DNA from: Aquimarina acroporae
GTDB taxonomy: Bacteria > Bacteroidota > Bacteroidia > Flavobacteriales > Flavobacteriaceae
DNA length: 64,000 bases
Direction: 5' to 3'
NCBI RefSeq assembly: GCF_023195925.1
Contig: NZ_JALPRE010000013.1
Location: 124,001-188,000, forward strand
Shown here piece by piece: positions 17,079 to 25,457 of this stretch. Below the pieces are notes generated by a model, which ran no database searches, was not told where the DNA came from, and was given only the letters and a program-made list of their open reading frames with translations. A program made the position numbers and the translations under genes. How positions within the stretch are numbered: position 1 is the first letter of the stretch; each line of letters opens with the position of its first letter.

Positions 17079-17777
17079 ATGCTTCAAGATGCTCAAGCTG
17101 CTATACCAATAGGATTTTTTCTAGCTTTTTTAATAGGCCCTGTATTTTTTGTGTTGCTGGAAACAGCTGCTATCAAAGGATTTAGAGCGGCTTTGGTAGT
17201 AGATTTAGGAGTAATCTTCGCAGATATAGTTTTTATATTAATTGCCTATTATAGTACCGACAAAATAATTGATAAGATTAAAGATGATCCTGCATTATTA
17301 ATACTAGGAGGATCATTAATAACTACTTATGGGGTAATTTCTTTTATTCAGGAAAAGAAAAATTATAAACGATTACGAGATACATCAGTAGAAATAATTA
17401 ATAAACGCAATTACTTCGTGTTGTTTATTAAAGGCTTTCTATTAAACTTTATTAATATTGGTGTATTGGCATTCTGGATTTTTATTTTAGTTGGTTTTAG
17501 AACTCAGGATAATGTTACTCCAAGAAGAATTATACTTTTTTTCTCATTTATTTTGGCAACATATCTATTTATAGATTTATTTAAAATATTATTAGCTAAG
17601 AGATTAAAGAAAAATTTAACTCCTAAACGAACGTATCTTATAAAAAGGGGGATAAGTGTTATCTTAGTAGTTTGTGGGATTTTTGTGATCCTAAAAGGAG
17701 TGGTACCAGACACTGTAGAACAACAAATTCAAGACAGGATAGATAAAATAAAGCCAGAGTCGATAAGTATAAACTAA
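17079..17777 (+). CDS. LysE family translocator
   Basis: 232 residues with about six membrane segments. The N-terminus AAIPIGFFLAFLIGPVFFVL contains the Gly-Pro signature of the LysE/RhtB family, followed by ETAAIKGFRAALVVDLGVIF. Members export amino acids or similar metabolites across the inner membrane; the substrate cannot be named. A strong hairpin terminator follows the stop immediately. Confidence 0.85.
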   Translation: MLQDAQAAIPIGFFLAFLIGPVFFVLLETAAIKGFRAALVVDLGVIFADIVFILIAYYSTDKIIDKIKDDPALLILGGSLITTYGVISFIQEKKNYKRLRDTSVEIINKRNYFVLFIKGFLLNFINIGVLAFWIFILVGFRTQDNVTPRRIILFFSFILATYLFIDLFKILLAKRLKKNLTPKRTYLIKRGISVILVVCGIFVILKGVVPDTVEQQIQDRIDKIKPESISIN

Positions 17778-17779
17778 TA

Positions 17780-17814
17780 AAAAAATCCTGTACCAATCTG
17801 TACAGGATTTTTTT
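17780..17814. terminator. Bidirectional terminator between the LysE-type gene and tRNA-Cys
   Basis: A perfect 14-base-pair stem (17780-17793 with 17800-17813), loop CAATCT, flanked by A and T tracts on both sides. The convergent tRNA-Cys ends two bases away, so it probably stops both transcripts. Confidence 0.92.
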
Positions 17815-17815
17815 G

Positions 17816-17886
17816 AGGTGTCGAGCGGATTCGAACCGCTGTAGATGGTGTTGCAGACCACTGCCTAGCCACTCGGCCACGACACC
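17816..17886 (-). tRNA. tRNA-Cys (anticodon GCA)
   Basis: Read on the minus strand, the acceptor stem GGTGTCG pairs with CGACACC, with discriminator T. The D arm is GGCCGAGTGGCTAGGC, the anticodon loop contains CTGCAAC (anticodon GCA) and the T arm is GCGGTTCGAATCCGC. The total is 71 nt with a short variable loop. No CCA is encoded. Confidence 0.96.
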
Positions 17887-17903
17887 AGTTTTTGGTTGGA
17901 AGG

Positions 17904-17911
17904 CAAAAGTA
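17904..17911 (-). promoter_or_regulatory. -7 promoter box for tRNA-Cys
   Basis: Minus-strand TACTTTTG, matching TAnnTTTG, 18 bases upstream of the mature tRNA 5' end. No good -33 element is visible. Confidence 0.45.
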
Positions 17912-17980
17912 AAAAAATTTATTATTTCTTAGTATACTTTTTACATTAAAACTTCAATGTTTAATGTTAACCTAGATATT

Positions 17981-18337
17981 TTAACGAATTTTTGTTCTGG
18001 TTATCGTAACCATTTCTACGTTTCCTCCAATGGGAGGATTAATTTTAGATACATCTACAGTAGCTTTTTCAACAAGCGGCAATTCATCTAAAATCCTTAC
18101 TAAAATACGTTCTGCAGCATGTTCGAGCAGCTTAGATCGAATTGCCATTTCTTCTTTTACTATGAGATTGAGATGAACATAATCTACAGTATCGCTCAGA
18201 CGATCAGAAATAGCAGATGTATTGAGATTTGCCTTTATTTTAAGGTCTACTCTATAATCTGAACCTATTTTTTTCTCTTCTACAAGGCAACCATGATATG
18301 CATATACCTTGATGTTTTTGAGTTTAATTAATCCCAC
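17981..18337 (-). CDS. folB: Dihydroneopterin aldolase
   Basis: The frame extends to a TTG at 18352, but the GTG at 18337 gives the usual FolB beginning (MGLIKLKNIKVYAYHGCLVEE) and 118 residues, the normal family length. Conserved parts seen: YAYHGCLVEEKKIGSDYRVD (with the substrate-site Glu), DTVDYVHLNLIV, LLEHAAERILVRIL and the closing KINPPIGGNVEMVTITR (with the catalytic-region Lys). It converts dihydroneopterin to 6-hydroxymethyl-dihydropterin in folate synthesis. It stands alone, divergent from glnS. Confidence 0.9.
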   Translation of the reverse strand: MGLIKLKNIKVYAYHGCLVEEKKIGSDYRVDLKIKANLNTSAISDRLSDTVDYVHLNLIVKEEMAIRSKLLEHAAERILVRILDELPLVEKATVDVSKINPPIGGNVEMVTITRTKIR

Positions 18338-18475
18338 AAAATTTTTTAGCAAAGGTATAAAGAATCTTTTTGAATAGGAGTAGGGAAAACCACCCCTTTT
18401 TTAATTGTGTTTGTTTTTTATCAAATAATTCTAGTAAAGACTTTTATAACTGTAGCTAAGCATTGTTAGAATTTG

Positions 18476-18483
18476 TAGTTTTG
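18476..18483 (+). promoter_or_regulatory. -7 promoter box for glnS
   Basis: TAGTTTTG, a full match to TAnnTTTG, 19 bases before the glnS ATG. A -33 TTTG is not evident. Confidence 0.45.
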
Positions 18484-18502
18484 TGCTTTATTTAGATTAA
18501 TA

Positions 18503-20545
18503 ATGACTGACGAAAAGAAATCACTCAATTTTATTGAGCATATTATAGAGGAAGATTTAAAAAACGGAATGAATAGTAATGATTTACGTTTTCGTTTTCC
18601 ACCAGAACCTAATGGCTATTTGCATATTGGCCATACCAAGGCTATTGGTATTAGCTTTGGTTTAGGAATAAAATACGATGCTCCGGTAAACCTTCGTTTT
18701 GATGATACGAATCCAGCAAAAGAAGAACAAGAATATGTAGATGCAATAAAAGAAGATATTGCTTGGTTAGGGTATACATGGGATCAGGAATGCTATTCTT
18801 CAGATTATTTTCAACAACTCTACGATTGGACCGTGCAATTAATAAAAGAAGGTAAGGCATATGTAGATTCTCAAACGGCTGAGGAGATTGCAGAACAAAA
18901 AGGAACTACCACAGAACCTGGAATCAATAGCCCTTATAGAGATAGATCTGTTGATGAAAATCTTGATCTTTTCGAAAGAATGAAAAACAGGGAATTTGAT
19001 GAAGGAGCCCATGTAGTACGTGCTAAAATTGACATGGCAGATCCTAATATGTTAATGCGTGATCCCTTGATGTATCGTATTCTTAAAAAGTCACATCATA
19101 GAACAGGAGATGAGTGGTGCATTTACCCTATGTATGACTGGACACATGGTGAAAGTGATTATATAGAAAGTATTTCACACTCATTATGTTCACTTGAGTT
19201 TAAACCACACAGAAAACTTTATGATTGGTTTTTGGATCAGGTTTACACTAGCAAAATAAGACCTAAACAGAGAGAATTTGCACGTCTTAATCTTAGTTAC
19301 ACGATTATGAGTAAGCGTAAGCTACTTACATTGGTAGAAGAAGGTGTTGTGTCTGGTTGGGATGATCCTAGAATGCCTACTATTTCAGGTTTAAGAAGAC
19401 GTGGATATACTCCGGCATCTATACGTAAGTTTGTAGAAACCGTAGGAGTGGCAAAACGGGAAAACGTGATAGATGTATCATTGTTAGAGTTTTGTGTAAG
19501 AGAAGATTTAAACAAAACAGCTCCTAGAGTTATGGCTGTTTTGGACCCTGTGAAAATGGTAATCACAAATTATCCTGAGGGACAAGAAGAGTGGGTAGAT
19601 GCAGAAAACAACCCAGAAGATCCGTCTTCTGGATCAAGAAAAGTTCCTTTTTCTAAAGAACTATATATTGAAAGAGAGGATTTTAAAGAAGAAGCTGGTA
19701 GAAAGTTTTTTAGACTTACTCTTGGTAAAGAAGTGCGACTTAAAAATGCCTACATAATAAAGGGAGAAGGTGTAGTAAAGGACAATGAAGGAAATATTAT
19801 TGAAATATACTGTACTTATGATCCCAAAAGTAAGTCGGGTAGTGGTACCGAAGAATCAAAACGTAATGTAAAGGGAACTTTGCATTGGGTTTCGGTTTCA
19901 CATGCTCTTTCTACCGAAGTTAGAGTATATGATCGTTTATTTAATGATGAAGCACCAGGAGGGCATAAGGATAAGGATTTTATGGAATTCATCAATCCAA
20001 ATTCATTGAATGTATTAACAGGATATATAGAGCCTAGTTTAGCCGATGTAGAGGCTTTGGATCAGTTTCAGTTTCAACGTTTAGGATATTTTAATGTAGA
20101 TCCAGATAGTAAAAAAGGGGCTTTAGTGTTTAATAAAACCGTTGGTTTAAGAGATACTTGGGCAAAGGTTAAACCTTCTATTCCTCAAAATTCTGGTCAT
20201 AAACCACAACAAAATAACCAAAAACAAGTACCTGCAATTGAAGAAATAAAAAGAGCAGGGAAGAAGTATACCAACCTACCAGAAGAAAAGAGAGAGGTAC
20301 TTAAAAACAAGATTAAGGAAGCGGCAAAAAATGTTGATATCGATGAGTTAGTTCCATTATACGGAACAGCGGTTAAAAAGGCTGGAACCCGTATTGCTAC
20401 TATGATAGCATTGGGTGTGGTTCTTGAAACTAAATGTAGTACACCAGATCAAGAGGCTAAAGATTTTATAACAAAAGCTTTAGAAGATAAGAATGAATTA
20501 TTGGTGAGTGAAGCTAGAGAAATAGCAAATAAGTATAGTCTATAA
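18503..20545 (+). CDS. glnS: Glutaminyl-tRNA synthetase with a C-terminal extension
   Basis: 680 residues. The class I signatures are present: PPEPNGYLHIGHTKAIG (HIGH at 41-44) and the KMSKS-type IMSKRKL near 267-273. The catalytic core and the two beta-barrel anticodon-binding domains run to about residue 555. After a Gln/Asn-rich linker (HKPQQNNQKQ), about 110 further residues form a charged, helical tail (EEIKRAGKKYTNLPEEKREV onward) absent from E. coli GlnRS. Extra tRNA-binding tails, such as YqeY-like fusions, are known in some GlnRS proteins; this one is not clearly YqeY. The enzyme charges tRNA-Gln in the cytoplasm. Single-gene unit with its own terminator. Confidence 0.95.
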   Translation: MTDEKKSLNFIEHIIEEDLKNGMNSNDLRFRFPPEPNGYLHIGHTKAIGISFGLGIKYDAPVNLRFDDTNPAKEEQEYVDAIKEDIAWLGYTWDQECYSSDYFQQLYDWTVQLIKEGKAYVDSQTAEEIAEQKGTTTEPGINSPYRDRSVDENLDLFERMKNREFDEGAHVVRAKIDMADPNMLMRDPLMYRILKKSHHRTGDEWCIYPMYDWTHGESDYIESISHSLCSLEFKPHRKLYDWFLDQVYTSKIRPKQREFARLNLSYTIMSKRKLLTLVEEGVVSGWDDPRMPTISGLRRRGYTPASIRKFVETVGVAKRENVIDVSLLEFCVREDLNKTAPRVMAVLDPVKMVITNYPEGQEEWVDAENNPEDPSSGSRKVPFSKELYIEREDFKEEAGRKFFRLTLGKEVRLKNAYIIKGEGVVKDNEGNIIEIYCTYDPKSKSGSGTEESKRNVKGTLHWVSVSHALSTEVRVYDRLFNDEAPGGHKDKDFMEFINPNSLNVLTGYIEPSLADVEALDQFQFQRLGYFNVDPDSKKGALVFNKTVGLRDTWAKVKPSIPQNSGHKPQQNNQKQVPAIEEIKRAGKKYTNLPEEKREVLKNKIKEAAKNVDIDELVPLYGTAVKKAGTRIATMIALGVVLETKCSTPDQEAKDFITKALEDKNELLVSEAREIANKYSL

Positions 20546-20552
20546 AAAAAAG

Positions 20553-20586
20553 AAAACCCTCTGAGTAATAAAATCAGAGGGTTTTT
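20553..20586. terminator. Terminator after glnS
   Basis: A 12-base-pair stem, AAAACCCTCTGA (20553-20564) with TCAGAGGGTTTT (20574-20585), 8 bases after the stop. It probably also serves the convergent gene at 20606. Confidence 0.9.
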
Positions 20587-20605
20587 ATATACTTTGAAAT
20601 TACTT

Positions 20606-21115
20606 TTAGTTATCTGCGATATGTTCATCTAAAGGAATTTCAATATCTGTTTTAAAATTTGGAAAAAGATCTTTGGTTTGAGGATCATCGAGTAACTTAT
20701 TAGACTCAACAAAATACCATTGTGATTTTTTCTTATCATAAAATCCAAATAACGAGCTTTTAAGGGTTACAGTTCTTCCACTGAAATCCATAATCACAGT
20801 ATTTTTTACCAAACAACGATATTCTTTGCCTTCTTTTTTTACTTCGGTAACTTCGTTTACGGTGGAACTCTTTATTTTAATATTTTGAGCATCCATCGTT
20901 CTAAAAATCTCATCCATCGTTTCCATTAATTTTTCTTCACCATAAGCATTAAAGATGTTAGGATGTGTGTATTTAAGAATAGTACTTAAATTTCTATCGA
21001 TAGATGCTTTTGATGTAGCTTCTGCATCTCGTAGCGCTTCTTTTTCTAAAGTTTTTAGATTTTGGGAAAAGACCGTTCCCGAAACCAAGAGTAGAATTAA
21101 AAAGTAATTTTTCAT
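20606..21115 (-). CDS. Secreted hypothetical protein, possibly NTF2-like
   Basis: 169 residues with signal peptide MKNYFLILLLVSGTVFSQ. The mature part starts with helical segments (ALRDAEATSKASIDRNLSTI, LKYTHPNIFNAYG) and then beta strands ending in GFYDKKKSQWYFVESNKL. This resembles the cone-shaped NTF2/DUF4440-type fold, but no catalytic residues can be named. Probably periplasmic. It is isolated between terminators; the function is unknown. Confidence 0.72.
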   Translation of the reverse strand: MKNYFLILLLVSGTVFSQNLKTLEKEALRDAEATSKASIDRNLSTILKYTHPNIFNAYGEEKLMETMDEIFRTMDAQNIKIKSSTVNEVTEVKKEGKEYRCLVKNTVIMDFSGRTVTLKSSLFGFYDKKKSQWYFVESNKLLDDPQTKDLFPNFKTDIEIPLDEHIADN

Positions 21116-21342
21116 GGGACCAAATTTTTGTAAAGGTAACTAATTTTATAACTATAATATTTTCTTATTGTTCTGTATTTTTTATAATTTTTAACTATTA
21201 AAAATGAGTCGTTTTAAAGCTTTTTAAGAACAGAAAAAAACAAAACAATATACTTTTATTGGTTATATAGCAAAAACTATGCAAAACGTTTTAAAATGAT
21301 TTTTGAGTAAAATTTTATGGTTTTTTAGTGTTTGCAAAAATA

Positions 21343-21371
21343 AAACCCGATTATAAAGTATAATCGGGTTT
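21343..21371. terminator. Terminator of the SPFH protein gene
   Basis: A perfect 13-base-pair stem, AAACCCGATTATA (21343-21355) with TATAATCGGGTTT (21359-21371), followed on the minus strand by TTATTTTTG. It lies 22 bases past the stop at 21394. Confidence 0.9.
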
Positions 21372-21393
21372 AAATACTGGTAAAAGTTAAAAA

Positions 21394-22344
21394 TTATTCT
21401 TCGGTTCCTGGTTTTTTCTTACCAAGACCTTTTTTAAGATTTTGTCGTTTCATTTCTTCTCCAATTTGATTGGAAGCCGTAAAAGAAGCAATCATATTAT
21501 TTAACATATCGCTACCTGCTTGTGGTGAATTTGGCAACAGTATAAGATTACTATTGGTTTCTTCACCTATAGATTGCAAAGTATCATAATGTTGGGTCAC
21601 TACAATTAGGGCAGATGCTTCTTGAGAATTTATACCTACGTTGTTTAATACATCAACACTTTCTTCTAGACCTCTTGCAATTTCACGACGTTGGTCGGCA
21701 ATACCTTGACCTTGTAATCGCTTACTTTCGGCTTCGGCGCGTGCTTTGGCTACGATTTTTATTCGTTCTGCTTCAGCTTCATACTCTGCAGCAATTTTTT
21801 CTCTTTCTGCAGCGTTAATACGGTTCATAGCTTCTTTTACTTGTAAGTCCGGATCGATATCGGTTACAAGAGTTTTTATGATGTCATATCCATAATTGAT
21901 CATCGCTTCATTAAGTTCTGATTTTACAGCTATAGCAATGTCATCTTTTCTTTCAAATACATCATCTAATTTCATTTTTGGAACCTCGGCACGAACTACA
22001 TCAAATACATATGAAGTGATTTGATCGTGGGGGTTTTCAAGTTTATAGAATGCATCGTATACCTTGTCTTTAATAACTTGAAACTGTACAGATATTTTTA
22101 ATCGTACGAAAACATCATCCTTAGTTTTGGTTTCGACAATTACATCTAACTGCTGAATTTTTAGGTTAATTCGTCCTGCAATACTGTCTATAATGGGAAT
22201 TTTCATTTGTAGACCCGAATTTCGTACACTAGAAAATTTACCAAAACGTTCTATAACGGCCGAAGTTTGTTGTTTGACAACAAAGAAAAACTTGTATAGA
22301 ATAATAAAAGCTATTATTACTACTGGAATATAAAAAGGATTCAT
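21394..22344 (-). CDS. SPFH/Band 7 domain membrane protein (stomatin/QmcA type)
   Basis: 316 residues. One N-terminal membrane helix (about 4-24) is followed by the SPFH domain (about 25-190: QQTSAVIERFGKFSSVRNSG, DDVFVRLKISVQFQVIKDKV, YDIIKTLVTDIDPDLQVKEAM). A long Ala/Glu/Arg coiled coil comes next (about 195-245, AAEREKIAAEYEAEAERIKI) and a short basic tail (KKGLGKKKPG). Known relatives oligomerise at the inner membrane, form microdomains and associate with FtsH-type proteases. It follows a small DUF4177 gene on the same strand, 68 bases apart. Confidence 0.9.
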   Translation of the reverse strand: MNPFYIPVVIIAFIILYKFFFVVKQQTSAVIERFGKFSSVRNSGLQMKIPIIDSIAGRINLKIQQLDVIVETKTKDDVFVRLKISVQFQVIKDKVYDAFYKLENPHDQITSYVFDVVRAEVPKMKLDDVFERKDDIAIAVKSELNEAMINYGYDIIKTLVTDIDPDLQVKEAMNRINAAEREKIAAEYEAEAERIKIVAKARAEAESKRLQGQGIADQRREIARGLEESVDVLNNVGINSQEASALIVVTQHYDTLQSIGEETNSNLILLPNSPQAGSDMLNNMIASFTASNQIGEEMKRQNLKKGLGKKKPGTEE

Positions 22345-22412
22345 GATTGTTATGTTATGTGTTAATTGTTTATAAGAATGAATTTACTAATTAATTGCTT
22401 ATGATAGAGCTG

Positions 22413-22580
22413 TTATTTCGAAAGAGTTATCATCGCAATATAAGTGTTGGCGAGGTATGAAATGTCAACGAGATCCCATCCTTCCTTTGAAGCGTTATTA
22501 AGAGTTTCTTCAACGCGTGTTCTTAGTTTCTGGGTAGACCAATTTTCTACTACCCGAAGTACTTTGTATTGTTTTCCCAT
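22413..22580 (-). CDS. DUF4177-like small protein
   Basis: 55 residues from the ATG at 22580 to the stop at 22413. The sequence begins MGKQYKVLRVVENWSTQKLR and continues with a helix (TRVEETLNNASKEG), then WDLVDISYLANTYIAMITLS. The order strand, helix, E-G-W-x-L-V strand, strand is the DUF4177 pattern. Cytoplasmic, function unknown. It lies between gltX and the SPFH gene, downstream of the strong gltX hairpin, and may be co-transcribed with the SPFH gene. Confidence 0.68.
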   Translation of the reverse strand: MGKQYKVLRVVENWSTQKLRTRVEETLNNASKEGWDLVDISYLANTYIAMITLSK

Positions 22581-22649
22581 AGTCGTTGTTTTAATAAGTA
22601 GTTACTATATAAGTGTATGAATTACTTAAAACGTTACAACTAATAGAAA

Positions 22650-22690
22650 TGACAAAAGCCATTGTTCCACGTGAACAATGGCTTTTGTCA
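22650..22690. terminator. Very strong hairpin after gltX
   Basis: An 18-base-pair perfect stem (22650-22667 with 22673-22690) and a 5-base loop CACGT, 20 bases past the gltX stop at 22710. The top of the hairpin reads TGTTCCACGTGAACA, one base short of the parS-like palindrome found elsewhere in the window. Confidence 0.85.
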
Positions 22691-22709
22691 AACTGTATGG
22701 ATATGTTTT

Positions 22710-24221
22710 TTAGTTTACTTCTATTGCGTTTTCAATGCGTTGAATCGTTTCTTCTTTTCCAACTAGGCTCGCGATATCAAAAAGATCAGGACCTTGTAAA
22801 GAACCAACAAGAGCAATACGTAAAGGCATCATAATTTTACCAAAGCCAATTTCTTTACCCTTAATCCAGCTCTTAACAATAGTAGAAACATTGTCTGAAG
22901 AAAAATCGGAAATGTCATCCAAAATTCTTGTTAACTCATGCATAAGAGTAGGGGTATCATCTTTCCATGCTTTTTTTACGGCTTTAGCATCATATTCACT
23001 AGGTGATATGAAAATAAAATGAGTTAAATCCCAAAGATCATCTATAAAGACAGCTCTTTCTTTTACCATAGAAACTACCGTATTAAGATCAACTGTGGTT
23101 TGAATGTTTTTATCATTAAGAATTTTTTCAAACGCTGAGGTAATTATAGAAGTATCTAGATTTTGTAAATGTTGTTGTTGAAACCACTTTGTTTTCTCAG
23201 GGTCAAATTTGGCTCCAGCTTTATTCACTCTTGATAAACTAAACTCATTGATAAGTTCAGAAAGAGAGAATAGTTCTTGTTCGGTACCTGGATTCCAACC
23301 AAGAAATGCCAGCATATTAATTACCGCTTCAGGTAAATATCCATCTTCTCTATATCCAGAGGAGATATCGTTGGTTTTAGGGTCATTCCATTGTAAAGGG
23401 AACACAGGGAATCCCATTTTATCACCGTCTCTTTTGCTTAGTTTTCCTTTACCAACAGGTTTAAGTATGAGTGGGAGATGAGCAAAACTTGGTGCTTCCC
23501 AGTCTAAAGAACGATACAACAGCACATGTAAAGCCAATGATGGAAGCCATTCTTCTCCACGAATGACATGAGTAATTTCCATTAAATGGTCATCAACAAT
23601 ATTGGCGAGATGATAGGTAGGCATGCCATCGCTCTTGAACAATATTTTGTCATCAAGAATATTGGTATCAATCTTTATTTCTCCTCTAATTTCATCATTT
23701 AGAATCAAAGTTTCATTTTGAGGAGATTTAAATCTAATTACATAAGGGTTTCCAGATTGTAATCGTTGGTTTACATCTTTTTCAGAAAGTGATAAAGAAT
23801 TATTTAACTCTTCTCTGTTATTCCAATTGTAAATAAACGTTTTACCATTGGCTTCGTGAATTTTCCTGTGTTCATCAAGAGATTCAGAAGTATCAAATGC
23901 GTAATATGCATTACCGTTTTCTATAAGTTGATCGGCATATTGCTTATAAAGATGTTTGCGTTCACTTTGTCTGTATGGTCCAAAACCACCATCTTTTTCT
24001 GGTCCTTCATCATAAGGAATATTACACCATTCTAGAGCATCTGTAATATATTTCTCTGCACCAGGAACGTATCTTTTTTGATCGGTATCTTCAATTCTAA
24101 GAACAAAAGTTCCTTTGTTCTTTTTTGCAAAGAGATAGTTAAAAAGAGCTGTTCTAACTCCTCCAATATGTAAAGGCCCTGTTGGACTGGGAGCAAAGCG
24201 CACCCTAATATCTTTTGTCAT
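22710..24221 (-). CDS. gltX: Glutamyl-tRNA synthetase
   Basis: 503 residues, normal for the family. Class I signatures: VRFAPSPTGPLHIGGVRTAL at the N-terminus and GKGKLSKRDGDKMGFPV (KMSKS-type) near residue 257. The tRNA-contacting insert FRIEDTDQKR-type segment is seen as VLRIEDTDQKRYVPGAE, and the C-terminal helical anticodon-binding domain is complete. It charges tRNA-Glu in the cytoplasm. It has its own promoter box at 24274 and a strong terminator; the DUF4177 and SPFH genes follow on the same strand. Confidence 0.96.
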   Translation of the reverse strand: MTKDIRVRFAPSPTGPLHIGGVRTALFNYLFAKKNKGTFVLRIEDTDQKRYVPGAEKYITDALEWCNIPYDEGPEKDGGFGPYRQSERKHLYKQYADQLIENGNAYYAFDTSESLDEHRKIHEANGKTFIYNWNNREELNNSLSLSEKDVNQRLQSGNPYVIRFKSPQNETLILNDEIRGEIKIDTNILDDKILFKSDGMPTYHLANIVDDHLMEITHVIRGEEWLPSLALHVLLYRSLDWEAPSFAHLPLILKPVGKGKLSKRDGDKMGFPVFPLQWNDPKTNDISSGYREDGYLPEAVINMLAFLGWNPGTEQELFSLSELINEFSLSRVNKAGAKFDPEKTKWFQQQHLQNLDTSIITSAFEKILNDKNIQTTVDLNTVVSMVKERAVFIDDLWDLTHFIFISPSEYDAKAVKKAWKDDTPTLMHELTRILDDISDFSSDNVSTIVKSWIKGKEIGFGKIMMPLRIALVGSLQGPDLFDIASLVGKEETIQRIENAIEVN

Positions 24222-24273
24222 GAGTTTTTGTTTTAGTCTTTTGTATGGACTATTTCAGTTCTAAAATCAGAGA

Positions 24274-24281
24274 CAAAGATA
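24274..24281 (-). promoter_or_regulatory. -7 promoter box for gltX
   Basis: Minus-strand TATCTTTG (full match to TAnnTTTG), 53 bases upstream of the gltX start. At the -33 position the minus strand has a T-run (TTTT) rather than TTTG. Confidence 0.5.
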
Positions 24282-24309
24282 CAATCTTCGATAGGCTAAT
24301 AAAACGTTT

Positions 24310-25356
24310 TTATGTATTAGATTTTTTCATAGTATCTGGTACTCTTTTATTCATAATCATAAACCAGAGTGGTGGAAAAAGAGAAAGTACCATTGATGTA
24401 GGATACCCAAAAGGAAGTTGGGGACTTTCATCATGATGATCTAGTAATTGGTATTTTTTTGATGCCCGATGATGATGGTCACTATGTCGAGTAAGTTCGT
24501 ATAACATAATTCTACCAAGCGCATGATTGGAATTCCAGGAATGGATTTCTCTAACGCGCTCATATCGGCCAGAATTTGTTTTGTTTCTTCGTAGACCATA
24601 ATGCTCGATATAGTTAATAGTTTCAAGCAACAGAAAACCGACAATACCACTAAAAAAGGCAATGTAGAATCCTAACAAACCAAAAATGTAAAAGGTGAAA
24701 AGTAAGTATATTCCAATAAAAAGATGGTACCACAACATGTCGTTTTTTATAGAAAAGAATGAACTGTTGTTTTTCTTTAGAAGGTTGCGTTGGATTTTCC
24801 AAGAACTTAAGTATTGGCCTATGGTTGAAGTAACCCAAAATAAGTAAACGGGTTGATTGTATTTTGCAGTCGCAGGATCTTCTTTTGTAGCGACTTTTAA
24901 ATGATGTCCAAAGTTATGTTCTATGTAGAAATGCATGTATAGTGATGGTAAGAGTAAGGCTTTACCAAGAAAACGCTCATAAGTGTTTCTATGTCCTAGT
25001 TCATGACCAACATTAATGCCATTTGTACCCAGTACAATACCTGTTGAAATAATGATACCTACTAGTTCATAAGTTTGTAGAGATACAGTAGTAGCTCGGT
25101 ACAGGGTGATAGCTAGTAAACCGTATATAATAGGAAGATTGACATAAAGCATCCAATCAAATATTCTTTTTTTAGTTAAGCTATCTTTTTCTGTGTCACC
25201 AGTATTGGATGTAGAGGCACTTGTAAATAATTCTAATAAAGGAATAAATCCAAAGGCATATATAGGTGTTAAATAGGTATAAATACCTTCTAACCAAAGA
25301 CCAATAAGTGCTGCAATGGGGATGGTATATGCACAGAAATATTTTAAATCTTTCAT
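24310..25356 (-). CDS. AlkB-type membrane di-iron hydroxylase (alkane 1-monooxygenase family)
   Basis: 348 residues with several membrane segments. The full histidine pattern of the AlkB branch of membrane fatty acid hydroxylases is present: HELGHR (118-123), EHNFGHHLKVATKEDPATAK (146-165), NYIEHYGLRR (249-257) and LTRHSDHHHRASKKYQLL (289-306), followed by LPFGYPTSM. These ligands hold a di-iron centre that hydroxylates terminal carbons of alkanes or fatty acyl chains. No rubredoxin or rubredoxin reductase gene lies nearby, so the electron donor must be encoded elsewhere. The substrate may be hydrocarbon or lipid. A single-gene unit, divergent from DUF4175. Confidence 0.9.
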   Translation of the reverse strand: MKDLKYFCAYTIPIAALIGLWLEGIYTYLTPIYAFGFIPLLELFTSASTSNTGDTEKDSLTKKRIFDWMLYVNLPIIYGLLAITLYRATTVSLQTYELVGIIISTGIVLGTNGINVGHELGHRNTYERFLGKALLLPSLYMHFYIEHNFGHHLKVATKEDPATAKYNQPVYLFWVTSTIGQYLSSWKIQRNLLKKNNSSFFSIKNDMLWYHLFIGIYLLFTFYIFGLLGFYIAFFSGIVGFLLLETINYIEHYGLRRNKTNSGRYERVREIHSWNSNHALGRIMLYELTRHSDHHHRASKKYQLLDHHDESPQLPFGYPTSMVLSLFPPLWFMIMNKRVPDTMKKSNT

Positions 25357-25457
25357 AACTAGTTAGCAGAGAATAGGTTGAATTATCATAAATATAACAA
25401 TTCTATTAAAAATAATGTTGTAGTTTTAAAGGTTAATGGAAAAGGAAGATTTTAGTT

